From the NCBI RefSeq assembly GCF_001865675.1, contig NZ_CP011319.1, forward strand, positions 4,030,001-4,094,000: 64,000 nucleotides of DNA, written 5' to 3'. Positions 10,234 through 18,101 of this stretch are shown here, in pieces. A program made the translations under genes and the position numbers. The notes beneath the pieces are model-generated. The model ran no database searches, was not told the DNA's origin, and saw only the letters and a list, made by a program, of their open reading frames with translations. Within the stretch, counting starts at the first letter, position 1; each line of letters begins with the position of its first letter. This DNA is from Janthinobacterium sp. 1_2014MBL_MicDiv (GTDB lineage Bacteria; Pseudomonadota; Gammaproteobacteria; Burkholderiales; Burkholderiaceae_D).

Positions 10234-10986
10234 ATGAATACAGCATCCACCCCAGCCAGGGTCGCCATCGTCACCGGCGCCTCGCGCGGTATCGGCGCCG
10301 CCATCGCCCGCCGCCTGGCCCGCGACGGCATGCAAGTCGTCGTCAATTACGCCAGCGGCAATGTCGAAGCAGACAAGCTGGTGGCGACCATCGTGGCCGA
10401 CGGCGGCGCGGCCATCGCCGTCAAGGCCAACGTGGCCGATGCGGGCGATGTGCAAGCGCTGTTCGATGCGGCGGAAGCGGCCTTCGGCGGCGTCGACGTG
10501 CTGGTGAATAACGCCGGCATCATGCCGCCCGTGCTGCCCACCCTGGCCGACACGGACGACGCCACCTTCGACAGCCTGTTCGCCATCAACGTCAAGGGCA
10601 GCTTCAACACCATGCGCCAGGCGGCCAGCCGCTTGCGCCATGGCGGCAGCGTCGTCAATTTCTCCACCAGCGTGATCGGCCTGGCCCTGCCCGGCTACTC
10701 CGTCTACGCCGCCAGCAAGGCGGCCATCGAGACGATGACGAATATCTTCGCCAAGGAATTGCGCGGCAAGGACATCACCGTCAACGCCGTCGCCCCCGGC
10801 CCCACGGCCACGGCCCTGTTCTTGAACGGCAAGACGGAGGAAACGATAGAGCGCATGAGCAAGATGGCCCCGCTCGAGCGCCTGGGCACGCCGGACGACA
10901 TCGCCGCCGCCGTCGCCTTCCTGGCCGGAGCGGATGGCCGCTGGGTCAATGGCCAGACCCTGCGCGCCAACGGCGGCCTCGTATAG
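10234..10986 (+). CDS. SDR family oxidoreductase (classical short-chain dehydrogenase)
   Basis: The 250-residue classical SDR has the NAD(P) motif TGASRGIGAAIA, NNAGIM, the catalytic Ser in FSTSVIGLALPG and the YAASK active-site pair, ending in GGLV. An Asn-Tyr-Ala-Ser (NYASG) after beta2 in place of an acidic residue suggests NADP(H). The C-terminal form resembles glucose/3-oxoacyl reductase-like SDRs; the substrate is unknown. AGGAG precedes ATG 10234. TATAAA at 10163-10168 may be the -10. It is followed at once by a palindromic element and a second SDR gene. Confidence 0.88.
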   Translation: MNTASTPARVAIVTGASRGIGAAIARRLARDGMQVVVNYASGNVEADKLVATIVADGGAAIAVKANVADAGDVQALFDAAEAAFGGVDVLVNNAGIMPPVLPTLADTDDATFDSLFAINVKGSFNTMRQAASRLRHGGSVVNFSTSVIGLALPGYSVYAASKAAIETMTNIFAKELRGKDITVNAVAPGPTATALFLNGKTEETIERMSKMAPLERLGTPDDIAAAVAFLAGADGRWVNGQTLRANGGLV

Positions 10987-10987
10987 C

Positions 10988-11101
10988 GCCAGCCAAAACC
11001 TGCTGCGCGTCGCGCCTTGCGGCCTGCGATGCTCGCCGTACTTTGCGACGGTTGCGCTTCCCGGCCACAAATCCCTGACGCTCGCCACGGTCTTGCCAGG
11101 C
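10988..11101 (+). repeat. Post-stop palindromic element, copy B
   Basis: The element is 114 bp and starts 1 bp after the TAG of the SDR gene. From the gene-proximal end it reads AAAACCTGCTGCGCGTCGC, then GCGATGCTCGCCGTAC, a short centre, GACGGTTGCGCTTCCCGGCC, and ends GTCTTGCCAGGC. The two ends are inverted copies of each other (GCCAGCC / GGTCTTGCCAGGC). Copy C is a close relative on the other strand. The next gene in the same direction starts 50 bp later. Confidence 0.85.
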
Positions 11102-11151
11102 GCCGTGAAGACTCAATCAATCGCTCAATCGATCAATCAATGGAATCCATC

Positions 11152-12042
11152 ATGCAACAAGTCATTCTGATTACGGGCGCCTCGACCGGCATCGGCGCCC
11201 TCTCCGCCCGCGCGCTGGCCGCCGCCGGCCACACGGTCTATGCCAGCATGCGCGACACGCTGGGACGCAATGGACCGCGCGTGCAGGAATTGCGCGACTA
11301 CGCCACGGCCCGTGGCGCCGACTTGCGCGCGCTGGAACTGGACGTGCTGTCGCAAGCGTCGGCAGACGCCGCCATCGCCGCCATCCTGGCCGAACAGGGC
11401 CGGCTGGACGTCGTCGTCCACAATGCGGGCGGCCTCGTCACCGGCCCCATGGAAGCGTTTGCGCCGGCAGAGATCCAGCACGTCTTCGACACCAACGTGA
11501 TCGGCGCCCAGCGCGTCAACAAGGCCGCCCTGCCCGCCATGCGGGCGCAAGGCAGCGGCTTGCTGCTGTGGATCAGCAGCACCACCACGCGCGGCGGCTT
11601 TCCGCCGTTCATGGGTCCGTATGCGGCCGCCAAGGCGGCCATGGATTCCATCGCCGTCACCATGTCGTATGAATTGACGCGCTTTGGCATCGAGACATCC
11701 ATCGTCACGCCGGGCGCCTTTACGCGCGGCACGGCGCACTTCCCGAACGCGGGCAAGCCGGCCGACCAGGCGACCAGCGCCGCGTACGCGCGCTATGACG
11801 GCTTGATGGACGAGGTGGGTGCGCGCCTGTCGGCCCTGACGCCGGACGATGCCGACCCGTTGGCCGTGGCCGAGGAAATCGTGCGCGTCGTGGGCCTGCC
11901 CGCCGGCCAGCGGCCGTTCCGCACGGTGATCGACTTTATCGGCGACGGCGCGCAGGAAGTATCGGCAGTGGCCGAACAGGTGCGCATCAGCTTTGCCCGC
12001 CGCATCGGCATCGACGACCTGCTGTCCATCCCCGTCGCCTGA
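11152..12042 (+). CDS. SDR family oxidoreductase
   Basis: The 296-residue SDR carries TGASTGIGALSAR, an NAGG motif and the active-site YAAAK in GPYAAAKAAMDS. The long C-terminal extension after the Rossmann core, and the YASMRD segment after beta2, resemble retinol/17-beta-hydroxysteroid-type SDRs. The substrate is unknown. It is only distantly related to the SDR just upstream, so this is not a tandem duplication. ATG 11152 (MQQVILITG) is chosen; ATG 11140 lies in frame but in a CAAT-rich tract without a ribosome-binding site. Confidence 0.87.
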   Translation: MQQVILITGASTGIGALSARALAAAGHTVYASMRDTLGRNGPRVQELRDYATARGADLRALELDVLSQASADAAIAAILAEQGRLDVVVHNAGGLVTGPMEAFAPAEIQHVFDTNVIGAQRVNKAALPAMRAQGSGLLLWISSTTTRGGFPPFMGPYAAAKAAMDSIAVTMSYELTRFGIETSIVTPGAFTRGTAHFPNAGKPADQATSAAYARYDGLMDEVGARLSALTPDDADPLAVAEEIVRVVGLPAGQRPFRTVIDFIGDGAQEVSAVAEQVRISFARRIGIDDLLSIPVA

Positions 12043-12060
12043 GGCGCAAAAGCGGGGATG

Positions 12061-12098
12061 AAAAAAAACGCTGCCAGGGCAACCTGACAGCGTTTTTT
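12061..12098. terminator. Bidirectional terminator between the SDR gene and cheY
   Basis: AAAACGCTG-CAGG pairs with CCTG-CAGCGTTTT around GCAA, flanked by an A8 run on the left and a T6 run on the right. It can stop the rightward SDR transcript and the leftward chemotaxis operon ending at 12154. Confidence 0.9.
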
Positions 12099-12153
12099 CA
12101 CATGGCCGCGCGCCCTCGCAAGACGAGGCTGCCGGCCAGGCCTGCTGGCGTGC

Positions 12154-12552
12154 TTAAGCGCCAGCCTTTTCCAGTTTCTCGAAAATCTTGTTCAGCTTTT
12201 CATCGAGGGTCGCGGCCGTGAACGGCTTGACGACATAACCGCTGGCGCCAGCCTGGGCGGCGGCGATGATGTTTTCCTTTTTCGCTTCGGCGGTGACCAT
12301 CAGCACGGGCAGTTTGGCCAGTGCCGGATCGGCGCGGATATGCTGCAGCATCGTCAGGCCGTCCATGTTGGGCATGTTCCAGTCCGAGACGACGAAATCG
12401 TAGGATTCCGCGCGCAGCTTGGCCAGGCCCATCACGCCGTCTTCCGCCTCGTCGACGTTGGCATAACCCAGTTCCTTCAACAGATTCCGGACAATGCGGC
12501 GCATCGTCGAAAAATCGTCAACGACTAAAAATTTCATCTTTGGATCAGCCAT
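12154..12552 (-). CDS. cheY: Chemotaxis response regulator CheY (second copy, end of the operon)
   Basis: The 132-residue single REC domain matches enterobacterial CheY closely: acidic pair VDDFS at 12-13, phospho-acceptor Asp57 ([12 protein letters not shown]), Thr/Ser near 87 ([11 protein letters not shown]) and the conserved Lys in VKPF. Phospho-CheY binds the flagellar switch. The GGAG upstream supports the start. It is the last gene of the leftward che operon. In many betaproteobacteria cheZ and flhB would follow; here there is a terminator and unrelated SDR genes. Confidence 0.95.
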   Translation of the reverse strand: MADPKMKFLVVDDFSTMRRIVRNLLKELGYANVDEAEDGVMGLAKLRAESYDFVVSDWNMPNMDGLTMLQHIRADPALAKLPVLMVTAEAKKENIIAAAQAGASGYVVKPFTAATLDEKLNKIFEKLEKAGA

Positions 12553-12699
12553 GAATAACTCCGTTGTTTCTGTAGCGGTTTGTTAATAATATCGACATGA
12601 ATGCCGACATTATGGTCGACACTACGGCAGCAAGTTATAGGATAGCATTTTCGTTGCTTTTAGGCGAACAAACTTGCCGCAGATCATATAAAACGTGGC

Positions 12700-13770
12700 T
12701 TACACGCGCAAAGCGCGCATGCCATGCGCAGCCAGGTGTCCCAGCACCATGCCAGGCAGCGCCGTCAAAGCGCCAACCTCATGCGTGGCGCCGATGGCGA
12801 TCGCCTCGCGCGGCATGCCGAAGACGACGCAACTGGCTTCATCCTGGGCAAAATTATACGCTCCCGCCGTCTTCATCTCCAGCATGCCCTGCGCGCCATC
12901 CTTGCCCATGCCGGTGAGGATCACGCCGACGGCATTCTTGCCAGCCGATTGCGCGGCCGAACGGAACAGCACGTCAACGGACGGGCGATGGCGGTTGACC
13001 GGCTCGCCCTGGTCGATCTTGGTCATGTAGTTGGCGCCGCTGCGCGTCAGGGTCAGGTGCGAATGGCCGGGCGCGATATACGCGTGGCCAGGCAGGATAC
13101 GCTCGCCGCCAGCAGCTTCCTGCACCGAGATCTTGCACAGCGAATCGAGGCGGCGCGCGAACGAGCGCGTAAACCCTTCCGGCATGTGCTGCGTGATCAG
13201 GATGCCGGGGCAATCGGACGGCATCTGCATGAGGAATTCGCGGATCGCTTCCGTGCCGCCCGTGGAGGCGCCCACGATGATCAGCTTTTCGCTCGACGTC
13301 AAAGGGCTGCGCAAGGCTGGCAGCGGCGCCGCCGTCTTGTCGCTGGCCGACGGCAAGGTGCGTGCGCGGATGCGCGCCTTGGAAGCCGCGCGGATCTTGT
13401 CGGCGATCATGTCCGTGTATTCACGCATGCCGCTCTGGATCGAGATCTTCGGCTTGGTGACGAAATCGACGGCGCCCAGTTCCAGCGCGCGCATGGTGAT
13501 TTCCGAACCGCGCTCGGTCAGCGACGACACCATCAACACCGGCATCGGGCGCAGGCGCATCAGCTTTTCCAGGAAGTCCAGGCCATCCATCTTCGGCATC
13601 TCGACATCCAGCGTCAGCACGTCGGGATTGGTCTGCTTGATCATCTCGCGCGCCACCAGCGGATCGGGCGCCGCGCCCACCACTTCCATGTCGGGCTGGC
13701 TGTTGACGATTTCCGTCATCACGCTGCGGATCAGCGCCGAATCATCCACGATCAAAACTTTGATCTTCAT
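12700..13770 (-). CDS. cheB: Chemotaxis methylesterase/glutamine deamidase CheB
   Basis: The 356-residue protein has an N-terminal REC domain with phospho-Asp55 ([11 protein letters not shown]), a Lys/Arg/Ala-rich linker (about 135-165) and a methylesterase domain with the catalytic Ser in [10 protein letters not shown], His in QHMPEGF and Asp in GMGKDGAQG. It removes methyl groups from receptor glutamates when phosphorylated by CheA. ATG 13770 ([12 protein letters not shown]) has AAGGAT upstream; the frame stays open upstream only because it runs into the palindromic element. It is 148 bp from cheY and 163 bp from cheD. Confidence 0.96.
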   Translation of the reverse strand: MKIKVLIVDDSALIRSVMTEIVNSQPDMEVVGAAPDPLVAREMIKQTNPDVLTLDVEMPKMDGLDFLEKLMRLRPMPVLMVSSLTERGSEITMRALELGAVDFVTKPKISIQSGMREYTDMIADKIRAASKARIRARTLPSASDKTAAPLPALRSPLTSSEKLIIVGASTGGTEAIREFLMQMPSDCPGILITQHMPEGFTRSFARRLDSLCKISVQEAAGGERILPGHAYIAPGHSHLTLTRSGANYMTKIDQGEPVNRHRPSVDVLFRSAAQSAGKNAVGVILTGMGKDGAQGMLEMKTAGAYNFAQDEASCVVFGMPREAIAIGATHEVGALTALPGMVLGHLAAHGMRALRV

Positions 13771-13817
13771 AGTTATCCTTCCAGGCCTTGCGGCCCTTAT
13801 TCTTAATCGGTAAGAAC

Positions 13818-13931
13818 GCCTGACAAAACCGCCGCGAGCGGCTGCGAACTGTGGCCGAGAAGCGCAACCGTGCCGGGGCACGGTGCGCATCGCAAGCCGC
13901 AAAGCGCGACGCGCAGCAGGTTTGGTCCGGC
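13818..13931 (-). repeat. Post-stop palindromic element, copy C (between cheD and cheB)
   Basis: The 114-bp element starts 2 bp after the cheD stop on the minus strand. Read from cheD it gives CAAACCTGCTGCGCGTCGCG, then TTGCGATGCGCACCGTGCC-CCGGCACGGTTGCGC, and ends GTTTTGTCAGGC. Its distal arm closely matches that of copy B (TGTGGCCGAGAAGCGCAACCGT, against TGTGGCCGGGAAGCGCAACCGT). It lies inside an evident che operon, so it is transcribed. Confidence 0.85.
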
Positions 13932-13933
13932 GT

Positions 13934-14542
13934 TTAGAACAGTTCGATCTCGCCGCCGACCGGCGCCACCTTGAGGCGGCTGGCGTAATCGAGCTCGCGG
14001 CGCACCAGGGTGTCGTTATGCGTCTGCATCAGCTTTTTCACCAGCACCTTGCCGCTGCGCGGGAAGAAGTACACCTTGCGCGGGTGGATGTCGTTGAGGT
14101 CTTCCGCCACCACGCGCATCTTCTCCGCCTTCAGGTAATTGATGACGAAAGCCGCATTGCGCTCGCCGACGTTGATCGCCGTGAAGCCGCGCAGCACGGC
14201 GCCGCCGCCAAACACCTTCGCTTCCATGTTCTCGCGCCGTGCTCCCGCCTTCAGCAAGTCATTGATCAGGATCTCCATGGCGTAGGTGCCATACCGCATG
14301 GAGGCCGAGATCGGGCTGTTGGTATCGCTGCCGCCGTCGGGCAGCATGAAATGGTTCATGCCGCCCAGCCCCGTGACCCGGTCGCGGATGCAGGCAGAGA
14401 CGCAGGAGCCGAGCACGGTGACGATCAGCATGTCCTTGTTGGTGAAGTAATACTCCCCAGGCAGGATCTTGGCGGCGTCACAATTGAACGTCCTGTCGTA
14501 ATAGACGTTAGTGGCAAATTGCTCTTTGGGTTCCAGGCTCAT
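13934..14542 (-). CDS. cheD: Chemoreceptor glutamine deamidase CheD
   Basis: The 202-residue protein converts receptor glutamines to glutamates. It has the catalytic Cys in [12 protein letters not shown], the His in GGMNHFMLP and the conserved Thr/Ser region [20 protein letters not shown]. The chain ends in GGEIELF, matching the GDIELF end of the CheZ-like protein encoded at 20805. It lies 9 bp after cheR, with GTGAG as Shine-Dalgarno, and is followed 2 bp after its stop by palindromic copy C. Confidence 0.95.
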   Translation of the reverse strand: MSLEPKEQFATNVYYDRTFNCDAAKILPGEYYFTNKDMLIVTVLGSCVSACIRDRVTGLGGMNHFMLPDGGSDTNSPISASMRYGTYAMEILINDLLKAGARRENMEAKVFGGGAVLRGFTAINVGERNAAFVINYLKAEKMRVVAEDLNDIHPRKVYFFPRSGKVLVKKLMQTHNDTLVRRELDYASRLKVAPVGGEIELF

Positions 14543-14551
14543 ATCTCACTC

Positions 14552-15424
14552 TCATGTACGATGCAACGATGCCTTGGGGACGCTGCCCCGTGGCTGGTCG
14601 AGCTCATAAACTGTTTTACCGCGCAGCTTCAATGAATCCGACACGTACAGAAAATTCTCCGAATGGCCGGCAAACAGCAGGGCATCTGGCTTCATCAACG
14701 GCACAAAGCGCGTCAGGATCTTGCGCTGCGTCGCCTTGTCAAAATAAATCATCACATTACGGCAGAAGATGACGTCGAACTGTCCCGTCAGGGGCCAGCT
14801 GTCAGCCAGCAGGTTGAGCGGCTTGAACGTGATCATCTGGCGCAACTCCGGGCGCACCCTGACCTGCCCCTCGCGATCGCCCTTGCCGCGCAAGAAGAAG
14901 CGCCGCGCGCGGTCGGCCGGCATCTTATCGAGCCGGTCCAGGTTGTAGACGCCGTTGGCGGCCGTGGCCAGCACATTCGTATCGATATCGGTGGCGATGA
15001 TGGTGACCGGCGGCGTGAGCGTATTGAAGGCCTCGCACACCGTCATGGCGATCGAATACGGCTCCTCGCCGGTGGAACTGGCCGAACACCAGATGGTGAT
15101 CGGCCCGCTCAGTTTCTTCACATGCTCGGCCAGCAGCGGGAAGTGATGCGCCTCGCGGAAGAATGACGTCAGGTTCGTCGTCAGCGCATTCGTGAACGCT
15201 TCCCACTCGTCGCCCATGCGGCCCGCTTCCAGGTCGTCCAGGTAGCGGACGAACGAGGAAATGCCGGTCGCGCGCAGGCGCCGCGCCAGGCGGCTGTAGA
15301 CCATTTCCTGCTTGCTGTCGGCCAGCGCGATGCCGGCCCGCTTGTAAATCATGGCCCGAACCCGCTCGAAGTCCTTGCCGGTGAAGTCAAACTCCTTGAC
15401 CGAATCCGTTTTAGTTTGCGGCAT
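14552..15424 (-). CDS. cheR: Chemotaxis protein methyltransferase CheR
   Basis: CheR methylates chemoreceptor glutamates with SAM. The 290-residue product has the N-terminal helical domain, NLTSFFREAHHFPLL, the SAM motif WCSASSTGEEPYSIAM, ATDIDTNVLATA, and the FDVIFCRNVMIYFD motif. The beta-subdomain that docks on receptor C-terminal peptides is present, which fits the WxxF tail on the adjacent MCP. It sits between the MCP and cheD in the same direction. Confidence 0.96.
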   Translation of the reverse strand: MPQTKTDSVKEFDFTGKDFERVRAMIYKRAGIALADSKQEMVYSRLARRLRATGISSFVRYLDDLEAGRMGDEWEAFTNALTTNLTSFFREAHHFPLLAEHVKKLSGPITIWCSASSTGEEPYSIAMTVCEAFNTLTPPVTIIATDIDTNVLATAANGVYNLDRLDKMPADRARRFFLRGKGDREGQVRVRPELRQMITFKPLNLLADSWPLTGQFDVIFCRNVMIYFDKATQRKILTRFVPLMKPDALLFAGHSENFLYVSDSLKLRGKTVYELDQPRGSVPKASLHRT

Positions 15425-15494
15425 TTGTTTTTACCTCTCTATGACTACTCTGAACAATGCCTTTGCAATGCTACCTAGCGGGACCGGGTTGGCG

Positions 15495-17222
15495 TCAGAA
15501 CTCTTCCCAGTCATCGCCGCCGGCTGCCGCCAGCTTTTTCACCGGCGCCGGCGCAACGGCTTGCGCCGCCTTTGCCAACCGCCGTGTACTCGTCGCCGTC
15601 ACCTTCAGGGCCGGGCGCGCCACGGCCGCCTTGACGGATGCAGGCGCCGCAAGCGGTGCCTGCGGCGCCATGCCGTCGCCATCGAGCTTGAAGATGCTGA
15701 CGGCGTCGGCCAGTTTCTGCGCCTGATCCTGCATGCTTTCGGCCGCCGCCGCCGCTTCCTCGACCAGCGCCGCATTTTGCTGCGTCATCTGGTCCATCTG
15801 CGCGATGGCCTGGTTGACTTCTTCGATGCCATGGCTCTGTTCCTGCGTCGCCGCCGTGATTTCGCCCATGATGTCGGCCACCTGCCGGATCGACGTGACG
15901 ATCAGGCCCATGGTCTGCCCCGCCTCGTCCACCAGGCGGCTGCCCGCATCGACCTTGTCGACCGAGTCGCCGATCAGGCCCTTGATCTCTTTCGCTGCGC
16001 CGGCGGATCGTTGGGCCAGATTACGCACCTCGGACGCCACCACCGCAAAGCCGCGGCCCTGCTCGCCCGCGCGCGCCGCCTCCACCGCGGCATTCAACGC
16101 CAGGATGTTCGTCTGGAACGCGATGCCGTCGATGACGCCGATGATGTCGACGATCTTGCGCGAACTGTCCTTGATCGAACCCATGGTGTCGACCACCTGC
16201 GCCACCACGCTGCCGCCCTGCTCCGCCACCGACGATGCCGACACGGCCAACTGGTTGGCCTGGCGCGCATTGTCCGCGTTCTGCTTCACGGTCGACGTCA
16301 GTTCTTCCATCGACGACGCCGTCTCTTCCAGCGAGCTGGCCTGCGTTTCCGTGCGCGCCGACAGGTCGGCATTGCCGCTGGCGATTTCGCGCGAGGCCAC
16401 GGTGATCGTGTCCGTGCCGTTGCGCACGTCGCTGACCGTCTTCACCAGGCTCTCGTTCATGTCCTTCAGCGCCTGCTGCAGCGCGCTCGTTTCATCCTTG
16501 CCCTCGACCACCACGTGCGACGTCAGCTCGCCCGCCGCCACTTTCTGCGCCACGGCCAGGGCGCCCGACAGCGGCACCGTGATCGAACGCGTGATGAACA
16601 CGGCGCACCAGGCGCCGATCGCCACGGCCGCGCCGCCGAGGATCAGCAGCACCGTCATCAGGCGCGCATCGGCCGCCAGCGAACCATCCATGAAGCTTTG
16701 CTGCGCCACATGCTGCAAGTCGAGCAGCTTGTTGATATCGGCCAGCGTCTTCTTGTTCAGCGGGTCGATGCGCGTGGCAATCACCTTCGCCGCGCCCTCG
16801 CTGTTAAACGCCAGCACTTGCCCCATCGCCTCCTTGAAGGCGGCATCGACTTCGCCGTCGGCCTTGGCGATATTGGCCAGCAGCGCCTTCTCGCTGTCGG
16901 ACAGTCCCAGGCTGGCCAGCTTGTCGCGCGCGCCGTCATACAGCTTGCGGTGCTCGCGCACCTTGCCTTCTTCCGCCTGCATCAGGCCGACATCGCCCTG
17001 CAAGCCGATATTGCGCATGGCAATACCCGTTTCCAGCATCGCGCTTTTCATCAGCGATGCCTGCGTATTTTTCTCGCCGGCCAGCGCCAGGCCGGACAAC
17101 AGCTCGGCCTTGTTGCGGTAGTTCAGGGCATTGGCCGACACCACAACCACCACGAGGATGGCGAGGATGCTGCCAAAACCGATGCCCAGCCGCGTACCTA
17201 TCTTGAAATCGCGCAAACTCAT
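15495..17222 (-). CDS. Methyl-accepting chemotaxis protein with four-helix-bundle sensor and CheR-tether-like tail
   Basis: The 575-residue receptor has TM1 at about 9-30, a periplasmic four-helix-bundle (4HB_MCP) sensor at 30-185, TM2 at about 187-210, HAMP, and a cytoplasmic signalling domain with the hairpin tip IDGIAFQTNILALNAAVEA. After a Pro/Ala/Lys-rich linker it ends in DDWEEF, a match to the xWxxF pentapeptide that tethers CheR/CheB in Tsr and Tar. The true start is ATG 17222 with GGAG upstream; a TTG 12 bp earlier lies within that ribosome-binding site. The ligand is unknown. It is encoded between cheW and cheR. Confidence 0.95.
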   Translation of the reverse strand: MSLRDFKIGTRLGIGFGSILAILVVVVVSANALNYRNKAELLSGLALAGEKNTQASLMKSAMLETGIAMRNIGLQGDVGLMQAEEGKVREHRKLYDGARDKLASLGLSDSEKALLANIAKADGEVDAAFKEAMGQVLAFNSEGAAKVIATRIDPLNKKTLADINKLLDLQHVAQQSFMDGSLAADARLMTVLLILGGAAVAIGAWCAVFITRSITVPLSGALAVAQKVAAGELTSHVVVEGKDETSALQQALKDMNESLVKTVSDVRNGTDTITVASREIASGNADLSARTETQASSLEETASSMEELTSTVKQNADNARQANQLAVSASSVAEQGGSVVAQVVDTMGSIKDSSRKIVDIIGVIDGIAFQTNILALNAAVEAARAGEQGRGFAVVASEVRNLAQRSAGAAKEIKGLIGDSVDKVDAGSRLVDEAGQTMGLIVTSIRQVADIMGEITAATQEQSHGIEEVNQAIAQMDQMTQQNAALVEEAAAAAESMQDQAQKLADAVSIFKLDGDGMAPQAPLAAPASVKAAVARPALKVTATSTRRLAKAAQAVAPAPVKKLAAAGGDDWEEF

Positions 17223-17565
17223 TACAGTCTCCAATATTTATGTGAACGGCGCCCGCTCAACCGTGCGGTACCGTGTTATGGCCGGGTCTCTGACGGACCT
17301 TGCAGCCTGCCGGCGCGCCTCAAGTAAGCCCCCCCCAATAAATTATTCTGACTTCTGACTTCCGTAACCGGCGCCGTGCGGTGTTGCCCGCAGCTAGCAG
17401 TGCGCGCACTGCGTCGCTGCAGGCGCCTTGCACGGCATCCGGTTCTGTTCGTCATAAATTCACAATAATTTCCCGAGGATTGCTTTCCCGCGCCGGTACA
17501 TGCATATCTGTAGTGATTCTTTGCGTGGTCAAACGGCGGCGCACCGGGCGCCGCCTTGCTGCCGC
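17223..17565. other. 343-bp non-coding gap between the MCP gene and cheW
   Basis: The gap holds a terminator-like hairpin after cheW (17531-17555), a C8 run at about 17329-17336 and a short AT-rich stretch with TTCTGACTTCTGACTTCC at about 17346. No plausible protein-coding ORF was seen. Because the hairpin lies here, the MCP-cheR-cheD-cheB-cheY half may have its own promoter, but no sigma-28 consensus was recognised. Confidence 0.5.
17531..17555 (-). terminator. Possible terminator after cheW
   Basis: On the minus strand GGCGGCG pairs with CGCCGCC around a 7-nt loop, then GTTTG. The hairpin is very stable but the T-run is short, so it may only attenuate transcription into the MCP gene. Confidence 0.45.
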
Positions 17566-18072
17566 TTACGCCGCCAGCTTGTCGATCAGGCCCATCTCGC
17601 TGCTCGACATCAGCTTGTCGATATCGACCAGGATCAGCATGCGCTCGTCGATGGTGCCCAGGCCGATCATGTAATCGGTCGAGAAGGCCGTGCCCATTTC
17701 CGGCGCCGGCTTCACCTGCTCCGGCGTCAGCGTGGTGACGTCGGAAACGCTGTCGACCACCATGCCGACGATGCGGCCGCCGATGTTCAGGATGATCACC
17801 ACCGTGAACTGGTCGTACACGGGCGTGCCCAGGTTGAACTTGATGCGCATGTCCACCACGGGAATGATGATGCCGCGCAGGTTGATCACGCCCTTGATGA
17901 ACTCCGGCGCGTTGGCGATGCGGGTCACCGCTTCGTAGCCGCGGATCTCCTGGACCTTCAGGATATCGATGCCGTACTCTTCGGAGCCCAGGGTGAAGGC
18001 CAGGAATTCACGGCCGGCGATGTCCTTGCCGTCGCCCGGTTTGCTTCCGGATGTTTGTTGAGTATCTGACAT
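17566..18072 (-). CDS. cheW: Chemotaxis coupling protein CheW
   Basis: The 168-residue product is a single CheW SH3-like fold. It has [23 protein letters not shown], the conserved [14 protein letters not shown] core that contacts receptor and CheA P5, and VVDSVSDV. It links the MCP to CheA at the cytoplasmic receptor tip. AGGAAA precedes the ATG. It starts 29 bp after cheA. Confidence 0.96.
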   Translation of the reverse strand: MSDTQQTSGSKPGDGKDIAGREFLAFTLGSEEYGIDILKVQEIRGYEAVTRIANAPEFIKGVINLRGIIIPVVDMRIKFNLGTPVYDQFTVVIILNIGGRIVGMVVDSVSDVTTLTPEQVKPAPEMGTAFSTDYMIGLGTIDERMLILVDIDKLMSSSEMGLIDKLAA

Positions 18073-18101
18073 GGTGGTTTCCTATCTTTTATCTATCGGT
18101 G

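Noticed and set aside
15351..17327. Rightward open frame of about 658 codons opposite the MCP gene
   Set aside because: It is a shadow of the alanine-rich MCP and contains none of the features of a protein family.
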